16,153 nt of DNA, taken from the NCBI GenBank assembly GCA_946886855.1, contig CAMPJJ010000113.1, positions 1 through 16,153 of the forward strand. Reading direction: 5' to 3'. The stretch comes from an uncultured Roseateles sp. (GTDB taxonomy: Bacteria; Pseudomonadota; Gammaproteobacteria; Burkholderiales; Burkholderiaceae). This document shows positions 1 to 5,902 of this stretch, in pieces. The notes beneath the pieces were generated by a model. The model saw only the letters and a program-made list of their open reading frames with translations. It ran no database searches and was not told the DNA's origin. Both the position numbers and the translations under genes were made by a program. The number at the start of each line of letters is the position of its first letter. The stretch's first letter is position 1.

Positions 1-8
1 GGACGACG

Positions 9-434
9 GTGTCTCCCCGCGATCTCCGCCATCTCCGCCATCTCCGCCGCGGCGGCGCCGCGGCGCGAGGCTTCACCGTGATCGAGCTGCTCGTGGTGCT
101 GGCCGCGCTGGCGCTGCTGCTCAGCGTGGCCGCGCCGCGCTACGTGCAGCACGTCGACCGCGCGCGCGACACCGCGCTGCGTCACAACCTGCACGCGATG
201 CGCGACGCGATCGACAAGTTCTACAGCGACCAGGGCCGGTATCCGAAGGAACTGCCGGAACTGGTCGAGCGGCGCTATCTGCGCGCCATTCCGGTCGACC
301 CGGTGACGAGCCGCGCCGACACCTGGGTCGCCGTGCCGCCGCGCGCGGGCAACGCCGACGGCGAAGGCGTCTTCGACGTGCGCAGCGGCGCGCGAGAGAT
401 CGCGTCCGACGGGAGCAGCTATGCCTCGTGGTGA
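9..434 (+). CDS. Type II secretion pseudopilin-like protein (GspG/PulG-like)
   Basis: This looks like a minor or GspG-like pseudopilin, a subunit of the short periplasmic pilus that works as the piston of a type II secretion system. A type III signal is visible: basic leader, then G21/FTVIELLVVLA, with the conserved Glu at +5 (residue 26) and a hydrophobic helix to about residue 43. A prepilin peptidase would cut after G21. The rest is a short globular domain with a YPKELPEL segment and an IPVDPVT segment, as in GspG-type proteins, but it lacks the classical DPWG motif. The GTG start at 9 is the first available in the window. The frame stays open to the left edge, so the true start could lie upstream. 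The leader contains the 9-base triplication listed separately. The gene overlaps the next one by 14 bases, which implies one operon. It could equally be called a generic prepilin-type protein. Confidence 0.75.
   Translation: MSPRDLRHLRHLRRGGAAARGFTVIELLVVLAALALLLSVAAPRYVQHVDRARDTALRHNLHAMRDAIDKFYSDQGRYPKELPELVERRYLRAIPVDPVTSRADTWVAVPPRAGNADGEGVFDVRSGAREIASDGSSYASW
22..48 (+). repeat. Three perfect 9-bp tandem repeats in a pseudopilin leader
   Basis: ATCTCCGCC occurs three times in direct succession (22-30, 31-39, 40-48). The unit is a multiple of three, so it adds the amino-acid pattern LRHLRHLR to the basic leader without shifting the frame. Copy number could vary by slippage without destroying the gene. 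Confidence 0.85.
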
Positions 435-906
435 TCGCTCGCCGATGCGTGTGCGCACGCAAGGCTACGGCCTGGTGGCCGTGCTGGTGCTGGTGGCCTT
501 GACGTCGGCCGCGCTGTCGGTCGCCGCGCAGTCCTGGGCCGACGCGGCCCGGCGCGAGAAGGAGCAGCAGCTGCTGCGCATCGGCACGCTCTACGTGCAG
601 GCGCTGGAGCGCTACCGGCGCAGTTCGCCGGGCACCGACAAGCGCCTGCCGCAGGAACTGGACGAGCTGCTGATGGACACGCGCTTCGTCGGCACCGTGC
701 GGCACATGCGACGCCTCTATCCGGACCCGGTGGGCGCCACCGGCCGCTGGGGCGTCGTGCGCGGCGACGACGGACGCGTGCGCGGCGTCCATAGCCTCAG
801 CGAGGACGCGCCGCTGATCGCAGGCGCCGTGCGTCGGCCCGGGCTGCTGCTGCCGCCGGCCCAGCGCTATTCGGATTGGAAGTTCGTCGTGGACTCCGAG
901 CAATGA
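421..906 (+). CDS. Pseudopilin-like type II secretion protein lacking Glu+5
   Basis: This is probably a minor pseudopilin-like component of the same secretion machine. The N-terminus has a short basic leader and then G15/YGLVAVLVLVALTSAALS, a hydrophobic helix placed as in prepilins. Position +5 is Ala20, not the Glu that most pilins and pseudopilins need for assembly; GspK-type tip subunits also lack it. After the helix come a charged heptad-like stretch (about 40-70), a PQELDELL segment and a YPDPVG segment. The last two mirror the layout of the preceding protein (YPKELPELV, IPVDPVT), so the two genes may be diverged duplicates. The ATG at 421 overlaps the upstream gene; a second ATG at 445 is an alternative start. 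The stop codon overlaps the start of gspG. The family assignment rests mostly on the helix position and synteny. Confidence 0.65.
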   Translation: MPRGDRSPMRVRTQGYGLVAVLVLVALTSAALSVAAQSWADAARREKEQQLLRIGTLYVQALERYRRSSPGTDKRLPQELDELLMDTRFVGTVRHMRRLYPDPVGATGRWGVVRGDDGRVRGVHSLSEDAPLIAGAVRRPGLLLPPAQRYSDWKFVVDSEQ

Positions 907-1406
907 GAGACCAGAGCAACATGAAACACCTCGCCCCCCCTTTGTCCCTTTTCGCTTGCTCCGCCTGTTCCGCCTGTTCCGTCCGGTCCGTGCGCTCACG
1001 CGGTTCCCGCGGCTTCACGCTGCTGGAGCTGCTGGTGGTGATCCTGATCATCGGCCTGCTGACCGGCATCGTCGGACCGCGCTTCCTGGCGCAGATCTCG
1101 CGGTCCGAAGTCACCACGGCCAAGGCGCAGATCGACGCGATCGACAAGGCGCTGCAGGCCTACCGCATCGACATGGGTCGTTTCCCCGACACGGCCGAGG
1201 GCCTGGCCGCGCTGGTGCGCAGCGACGCCAACGACCCGCGCTGGCGCGGTCCCTACCTCAAGGGTGAACTCCCCAACGATCCGTGGGGCATGCCGTACCA
1301 GTACCGCATCCCGTCGCAGCAGCCCGGCAAGGACTACGAGCTGTTCAGCTTCGGGCGCGACCGGGTGGCCGGCGGCACCGGTGACGACGCCGACGTGCAG
1401 CTCTGA
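903..1406 (+). CDS. gspG: Type II secretion major pseudopilin GspG
   Basis: This is the major pseudopilin that polymerises into the periplasmic pseudopilus. With the ATG at 903 it has 167 residues. After a long leader the prepilin signal is G37/FTLLELLVVILIIGLL, with Glu42 at +5. The body matches classical GspG: an AKAQIDAIDKALQAYRIDMG helix, a RFPDTAEGLAALV segment, a DPWG motif, and a C-terminal LFSFGRD...GGTGDDAD tail of the kind that binds calcium in GspG. The 903 start gives a 4-base ATGA overlap with the previous gene. ATG 921 is a possible alternative with a purine-rich stretch upstream. The leader is unusually long (37 residues, or 31 from 921) because of a cysteine-rich repeat (ACSACSACSVRSVRS). 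The mature part is conventional, so the family call is firm and only the start is uncertain. Confidence 0.9.
   Translation: MRDQSNMKHLAPPLSLFACSACSACSVRSVRSRGSRGFTLLELLVVILIIGLLTGIVGPRFLAQISRSEVTTAKAQIDAIDKALQAYRIDMGRFPDTAEGLAALVRSDANDPRWRGPYLKGELPNDPWGMPYQYRIPSQQPGKDYELFSFGRDRVAGGTGDDADVQL
957..983 (+). repeat. Three imperfect 9-bp tandem repeats in the gspG leader
   Basis: TGCTCCGCC, TGTTCCGCC and TGTTCCGTC follow one another without a gap. They are in frame and give the amino-acid repeat CSACSACSV ahead of the prepilin cleavage site. This is the second pseudopilin leader in the same operon with a 9-base triplication, with a different but related CTCCGCC core. Confidence 0.8.
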
Positions 1407-1420
1407 GAGGCCACGCTGAC

Positions 1421-2650
1421 ATGAAGCTGCGCGTCCGCCTGCTCGACCCCGTGCGCCTGTCCGTCAGCGAAGAGCTGATGGAGGTGGCCTCGCGCGAGGC
1501 GCTGGGCACGCAGCTGCCTGACGGCCGCAAGGTGCTGGCCGCCGAGCCGGTGCGCGAGCCCGCCACGATGCGGGCCGCGACCGGCGCCACGGCCGGTGCC
1601 GGAACGGCCGGCGCGCGGGCGAGCGCGCTGGACATCGCCTGGTGGTGCCAGGAATTGCGCACGCTGCTGGTCGCCGGGATGACGGTTGTCGAGGCCATCG
1701 AGACGCTGCAGGCGCAGTCCGGCGCCGACGGCGCGCGCGCCGAGCTCCAGGCCGCCTTGCTGGCACAACTGCATCAGGGCAAAGCGCTGTCGGTGGCGAT
1801 GGAGGCGCTGGGCCGCTTTCCCATGGTGCTGGTGGCCAGCGTGCGCGCCAGCGAGCGCAGCAGCTCGCTGGCCGAGGCGCTCTCCGAATTCCTGCGGTAT
1901 CACGAGATGGTCGAGACGCTGCGCAAGAAGGTCGTCAGCGCGGCGATCTATCCGAGCCTGGTGCTCGGCCTCGGGCTGCTGGTGAGCGGCTTCCTGATCG
2001 TCGTGGTGCTGCCGCGGTTCGCGTCGATGTACGCCGACCTGCGCGGCGAGATGAGCTGGTCGACCCATCTGCTGACGGTGGCGAGCACGTTCGTGCGGGA
2101 ACACCGGCTCGGCATCCTCGCGGCGGCGGCGGCGCTGGCGGCGCTCGGCGTCGTGGCGTGGCGCCAGGGCGCGATCCAGCGCGCGGCGATGCGCGCGGCC
2201 GCCGTGATCCCGCCGGTGCGGCGCGCGCTGCGCGAGTTCCGGCTCGCGAAGCTGTACCACTCGATGACGGTGATGTTCCGCGGCGGCTACACGCTGGACG
2301 AGACGCTGCTGCGCTGCGAAGGCCTGGCGCTCGGCGCCGACATGGATCACGCGATGCGCGACGCACGGTTGGCGTTGACGCGCGGCGTGCGCGTCTCCAG
2401 CGCCTTTTCCGAGCACGGCCTGACCGACACCGTCACGCAGCGCCTGCTGGCCGTGGGCGAGCGCTCGGGCAACTTCGAGCGCGTGCTGCAGACGATCGCG
2501 GAGCGGCACGCGGGCAACTTCGCCGCCTTCATGGATCGCGCGACGCGCATCGTCGAGCCGGTGATGCTGCTGCTGGTGTCGCTGCTCGTGGGCAGCATCG
2601 TCGTCCTGATGTACCTGCCGATCTTCGACATCGCGAGCAGCATCCGCTGA
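1421..2650 (+). CDS. gspF: Type II secretion inner-membrane platform protein GspF
   Basis: GspF is the polytopic inner-membrane protein that couples the GspE ATPase to pseudopilus assembly. The 409-residue length is usual for the family. A short N-terminal region is followed by the first cytoplasmic four-helix domain (about 70-170, starting ALDIAWWCQELRTLLVAGM), membrane segment 1 (about 175-202, ending VVVLPRF), membrane segment 2 (about 228-246), the second cytoplasmic domain (about 270-370, with FRLAKLYHSMTVMFRGGYTL and LLAVGERSGN) and membrane segment 3 near the C-terminus (about 373-400, ending YLPIFDI). The two similar domains and their GxS/ERSG motifs are diagnostic. The ATG lies 14 bases after the gspG stop. 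The Ala/Thr/Gly-rich linker at about 48-68 is low complexity. Confidence 0.93.
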   Translation: MKLRVRLLDPVRLSVSEELMEVASREALGTQLPDGRKVLAAEPVREPATMRAATGATAGAGTAGARASALDIAWWCQELRTLLVAGMTVVEAIETLQAQSGADGARAELQAALLAQLHQGKALSVAMEALGRFPMVLVASVRASERSSSLAEALSEFLRYHEMVETLRKKVVSAAIYPSLVLGLGLLVSGFLIVVVLPRFASMYADLRGEMSWSTHLLTVASTFVREHRLGILAAAAALAALGVVAWRQGAIQRAAMRAAAVIPPVRRALREFRLAKLYHSMTVMFRGGYTLDETLLRCEGLALGADMDHAMRDARLALTRGVRVSSAFSEHGLTDTVTQRLLAVGERSGNFERVLQTIAERHAGNFAAFMDRATRIVEPVMLLLVSLLVGSIVVLMYLPIFDIASSIR

Positions 2651-2707
2651 GCGCCACGTTCCGCACCCACCCTTGCCGACCTCCTTGCCGATGAGAACCC
2701 CCGCCCG

Positions 2708-4339
2708 ATGAACGCCGATTCCCGCTCCGACTTCCGCGCCGCGTTGCAGGCCGCGCGGCGTCAGGCCGCCCAGGCCGGCGCGGACGCCGTGCTGGATCAG
2801 CTGCTGCGCGGCGGCTGGGGTCAGGACTTGCCCGCGCTGCTGCGCGAGACCGGCGGCATGGAGATGCTGGACGCCGCCGCCGCGGCCCGTGCCGTCGCCG
2901 ACCTGGCGTTGCTGGGTGCGGGCGGCGCTGCCCTGGCCAGGCAGGTGCGCGCGGTTCCTGTGAGGCTGGACGGCGATCCGGACCGGCTGCGGCTCGCGAT
3001 GGCAGACCCCTGGGACGACGCCGTGCTGCGCCGTGCGGCGCAGGCGGCGGGCCGGCGCATGCCCGCGATCGCGGCGACACGCGTGCAGCTGGACGCGTGG
3101 TGCGGCACGCCCGCCGCGACACCGGGTCAGGAGACCGGCGTCTCCGACACGACGGGCACGGCGGACGGGCCCGTGGTGGCCTTCGTCGATCAGGCCTTGC
3201 GCCGCGCGTACGAGGTCGGCGCCAGCGACATCCATTTCGAATGCGACCGGCAGGGCGTGAGCGTGCGCCTGCGCCGCGACGGCGTGCTGATGCCGCATGG
3301 CCGCCTGGAAGGCACGCGCGGCGCGGAGGAGGCGATTTCTCGCATCAAGGTGCTGGCGCAGCTCGACATCACCGAGCGGCGGCTGCCGCAGGACGGACGT
3401 TTCCGCGTGGCCCTGGGCGGCGGCGAGCTGGATCTGCGCGTGTCCATCATCCCGAGCGTGTTCGGCGAGGACGCCGTGCTGCGGCTGCTGGACAAGGCGC
3501 AGCTGCGCGATCCGGCGGACCAGGTGTCGCTGGACCTGCTCGGTTTCGACGCCGCGGGCGCCGCGAACATCCGCGAGCTGGCCGGTCTGCCGCACGGCAT
3601 GCTGCTGGTGACAGGCCCTACCGGCAGCGGCAAGACGACCACGGTGTACGCGGCACTGTCCGAGGTCAACAACGGCATCGAGAAGATCATCACGATCGAG
3701 GACCCGGTCGAATACGAGCTGGCCGGCGTGCTGCAGGTGCCGGTGAACGAGCGCAAGGGGCTGACCTTCGCCAAGGGGCTGCGGTCCATCCTGCGGCATG
3801 ACCCGGACCGGATCCTCGTGGGCGAGATCCGCGACGCCGAGACCGCGGAGATCGCGGTGCAGTCGGCGCTGACCGGCCACCAGGTGCTGACGACGGTGCA
3901 TGCGAACAGCGTGTTCGACGTGACAGGCCGCTTCAAGCATTTCGACCTGGACATGTTCGGCTTCATGGCGGCGCTCAACGGCGTGATCGTGCAGCGGCTG
4001 GTGCGCTGTCTCTGCCCGCACTGCGTGGGCGACCGGCCGGCGCAGCCGCGCGAGCAGCAGTGGTTCGTCGACATGGGGTTGGGGCGGCCGGAGACGATGC
4101 CGCTGGCCGTGGGATGCGAACGCTGCGGCGGCACCGGCTACAAGGGTCGCCGCGTGATCGCGGAGGTGCACACGATCGATGACGGCTTCCGCGATCTGGT
4201 CACGACCGGCGCGCCGGTGTCGGCCTTGCGGGAGCATGTCTATCGCAAGGGCGTGAGGACGCTGTCGCAGCTGGGCGCGGACATGGTGAGCCGGCGGGAG
4301 TCGAGTGCGGAGGAGATCAAGCGTGTGGTGGGCTGGTAA
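2708..4339 (+). CDS. gspE: Type II secretion traffic ATPase GspE
   Basis: This is the cytoplasmic hexameric ATPase that powers pseudopilus assembly (GspE/PilB family). It has 543 residues. The N-terminal part (about 1-130) matches the GspE N domain. The N2 domain begins near ASDIHFE (about 175). The Walker A motif is GPTGSGKTT at 303-311, with the phosphate-binding Lys at 309. A TIEDPVEYEL Asp-box follows, and the Walker B/glutamate region ILVGEIRD begins at 369. A TGHQVLTTVHAN His-box comes next. A zinc-binding tetracysteine is intact: C436/C439 and C470/C473, which is the GspE/PilB type rather than the PilT retraction type. The gene starts 57 bases after gspF with a weak ribosome binding site. 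Its 3' end overlaps the next gene. Confidence 0.95.
   Translation: MNADSRSDFRAALQAARRQAAQAGADAVLDQLLRGGWGQDLPALLRETGGMEMLDAAAAARAVADLALLGAGGAALARQVRAVPVRLDGDPDRLRLAMADPWDDAVLRRAAQAAGRRMPAIAATRVQLDAWCGTPAATPGQETGVSDTTGTADGPVVAFVDQALRRAYEVGASDIHFECDRQGVSVRLRRDGVLMPHGRLEGTRGAEEAISRIKVLAQLDITERRLPQDGRFRVALGGGELDLRVSIIPSVFGEDAVLRLLDKAQLRDPADQVSLDLLGFDAAGAANIRELAGLPHGMLLVTGPTGSGKTTTVYAALSEVNNGIEKIITIEDPVEYELAGVLQVPVNERKGLTFAKGLRSILRHDPDRILVGEIRDAETAEIAVQSALTGHQVLTTVHANSVFDVTGRFKHFDLDMFGFMAALNGVIVQRLVRCLCPHCVGDRPAQPREQQWFVDMGLGRPETMPLAVGCERCGGTGYKGRRVIAEVHTIDDGFRDLVTTGAPVSALREHVYRKGVRTLSQLGADMVSRRESSAEEIKRVVGW
4309..4315 (+). promoter_or_regulatory. Ribosome binding site that fixes the next start at 4323
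   Basis: GGAGGAG lies 7 bases before the GTG at 4323, inside the 3' end of gspE. It favours the 4323 start over the longer in-frame GTG at 4305, whose own upstream purines (CGGGAG) sit only four bases away. Confidence 0.6.
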
Positions 4340-5057
4340 GCGCGCGTCGGCGCGGACGGCGGTGGCCTATGCGGGCGAGCGCGCGGTGCGGCTGTCGCTG
4401 GGCGGCGTGCTGCTGGTGGCGTCGGACGTCGACGGGCGCGATGCCGCGATGGCGGCCTTGGCCGCCGGCGTGCGGGAGCTGCCGCGTGGGACGCCGTTGC
4501 GGATCACGGTGAGTGGCGCGGTCTGCCGCCCATTCCTGCTGCCCGAAGTGGCCGGCGTCTCTGGCGAGGCTGATTGGATCGCGATCGCGAGGTCGATGGT
4601 CGAGGACCGCGCGGGACTGTCCGCCGACAGCCCCGTGTGGCTGGACAACGGTCAGTCGTCGCCGCGGATCGCCGTCGCCATCGATGCGGCCTGGCAGCGT
4701 GAGCTGCTGGCGCTCGGCGGCCGCGCGCTGGAGAGCGTGAGGCCCTGGTGGGCCGTCGCCATCGAGGCGGCGCGCGAATCCGGTGCGTCGGGGTCGTCCC
4801 CGCCGTCGGCGGATGCGCGGGGCCTGGCCATCGCAGACAGCGATGAACTCGTGCTGCTGGTCGCCGAAGGCGACATCTATCGCGTGGCGCAGACCTATCC
4901 GCTCGACGGCGAGTCCGCGTCGGCGGTGCTCAACCGCGCGTTGGTGACGCACGACGTTCCGGCGGGCGGGATCGAGCTGATCAACTTCGACATCGGCGCG
5001 TTGCCCGGCCAGCAGGCCGGCGAGACGCTGCCCTTCCGCAAGGAGGCCGCGGCATGA
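4323..5057 (+). CDS. GspL/PilM-like cytoplasmic assembly protein (putative)
   Basis: I do not recognise this protein by a firm motif. By position, after gspE and before a PilN-like gene, it fits the cytoplasmic partner (GspL N-domain or PilM) that anchors the ATPase to the inner membrane. The roughly 244 residues show no membrane segment and no signal peptide. Visible features are a beta-rich start (TAVAYAGERAVRLSLGGVLL), an FLLPEVAG segment, an IAVAIDAAWQRELL segment, a VRPWWAVAIEAAR segment and a C-terminal LINFDIGALP. These look like the strand-helix order of the actin-like fold, but no phosphate-binding loop could be identified. The GTG start at 4323 was chosen because of the strong ribosome binding site; 4305 is the alternative. 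The stop overlaps the next start by four bases (ATGA). The role is inferred from context. Confidence 0.55.
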   Translation: MWWAGKRASARTAVAYAGERAVRLSLGGVLLVASDVDGRDAAMAALAAGVRELPRGTPLRITVSGAVCRPFLLPEVAGVSGEADWIAIARSMVEDRAGLSADSPVWLDNGQSSPRIAVAIDAAWQRELLALGGRALESVRPWWAVAIEAARESGASGSSPPSADARGLAIADSDELVLLVAEGDIYRVAQTYPLDGESASAVLNRALVTHDVPAGGIELINFDIGALPGQQAGETLPFRKEAAA

Positions 5058-5575
5058 GAGCGCTGAGGGTGGACTTCGCGCCCGCGCGGCGGCCGATCGT
5101 GGGCTTGGCGATCTGGGGCGCGATCTGTGCGGTCGCGACGGTGGGTCTGGGCTTTGGCGCCTGGCAGGCGTGGGAGGAGCGCGCCACGCGCGTGGCGCGG
5201 ACCGATGCCGACGCCGCCGAGATCGCGCGCCTGCGGGAGGCGCTGCGTGAGCGTGCGGACAAGGCGGCCGCCGACGCTGTGCCCCCGTCCTATGCGCGCG
5301 ATGCGCTGACGGTGGCGCGCACGGCGGCGTTCCCGATGCAGGCGGTGCTGCGGTCGCTGGAGACCGTGGCGGTCGACGGCGTGCGCGTCAGCGGCATCGA
5401 GCTCAATGCCACGCGCGGCGGCGCCGACGTGACGCTGGAGTTCGACGACTACAAGGCGCTGCTCGCCTATCTCGAGCTGCTCAACGAGGGCGAGAGCGTG
5501 CAGCGCTGGACGCTGGTGCGCGCCGAGGCCGCGGGCGCTCGGCGGCAGGCGGTGATCCGATCGATGTGGCCGTGA
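5054..5575 (+). CDS. PilN/GspM-like membrane assembly protein (putative)
   Basis: This is a 173-residue bitopic inner-membrane protein. A short cytoplasmic tail is followed by one membrane helix (about 16-38, IVGLAIWGAICAVATVGLGF), a charged coiled-coil stretch (about 40-75, ATRVARTDADAAEIARLREAL) and a small alpha/beta domain (about 95-170). That layout is shared by PilN, by GspM and by the periplasmic half of GspL. Together with the preceding cytoplasmic protein it may form a split GspL/M or PilM/PilN pair that holds GspE to GspF. It starts inside the previous gene's stop (ATGA), which implies translational coupling. It is the last gene of the secretion operon; no clear intrinsic terminator follows. 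The family call rests on layout and synteny. Confidence 0.6.
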   Translation: MRALRVDFAPARRPIVGLAIWGAICAVATVGLGFGAWQAWEERATRVARTDADAAEIARLREALRERADKAAADAVPPSYARDALTVARTAAFPMQAVLRSLETVAVDGVRVSGIELNATRGGADVTLEFDDYKALLAYLELLNEGESVQRWTLVRAEAAGARRQAVIRSMWP

Positions 5576-5698
5576 GGTCGACGACGGCAATGCGCAGATA
5601 GTCCCCGATCGATCGCTGGTCTGGACCCTGTGTGCTTACTTCATCCAGATGTCGGACTGAAGGCAAGACCTGTCCCCGTCGCGGTTATTTCATGCGCG
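5576..5698 (+). other. Non-coding spacer after the secretion operon
   Basis: I see no supported gene here. The stretch contains small palindromes (CGATCGATCG, GGTCTGGACC) and the string AAGGCAAGACCTGTCCCC at 5660-5677, which partly resembles a sequence at 15988-16008. No hairpin followed by a T tract was found, so the end of the secretion operon transcript is unclear. Confidence 0.5.
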
Positions 5699-5733
5699 CC
5701 CCCCTTGTGGGGGTTAGTGAGTTCCCTAGTGCG
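5699..5733 (+). promoter_or_regulatory. Candidate operator upstream of the SpvB-like gene
   Basis: A palindrome of six C, TTGT and five G (5699-5713) is followed directly by two direct-repeat half sites, TAGTGAG (5715-5721) and TAGTGCG (5727-5733), 12 bases apart. A loose minus-10 candidate, TAGCAT, sits at 5752-5757. The arrangement looks like a regulator binding site just upstream of a promoter driving the toxin operon. The regulator and the promoter are inferred; only the repeats are seen. Confidence 0.4.
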
Positions 5734-5768
5734 AACGGCATCCGCGCTGAATAGCATCGGTGGTCCGT

Positions 5769-5854
5769 CTCACCAAACGTCCGAAGTTGCGTGGTGAGCG
5801 GCGGCAGGCGCCTGGCGCCTGCTGCGTGACCGGCATGCGACCCGCATGTCGGTC
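5769..5854 (+). promoter_or_regulatory. Structured leader: three consecutive stem-loops
   Basis: Stem 1 pairs CTCACC (5769-5774) with GGTGAG (5793-5798), and ACG (5777-5779) with CGT (5790-5792). Stem 2 is a near-perfect dyad at 5801-5825 with core GCAGGCGCC-T-GGCGCCTGC. Stem 3 is a 12-pair stem with one G-T wobble at 5828-5854, closing an ACC triloop. No T tract follows, so these do not look like ordinary terminators. They would lie in the 5' leader of the SpvB-like mRNA and end 48 bases before its start codon. They could control translation or stability, or be protein binding sites in DNA. Confidence 0.5.
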
Positions 5855-5902
5855 CGCCGGGTTGGTCTCGTCTGGAGGTCGACCGCCACAGGGAGGTTTC
5901 GC

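Noticed and set aside
1334..4237. Very long minus-strand open frame opposite gspF and gspE
   Set aside because: It is a shadow of high-GC coding DNA. The plus strand encodes clear GspF and GspE motifs, and the minus product is His/Arg/Gln/Ala-rich without any domain.
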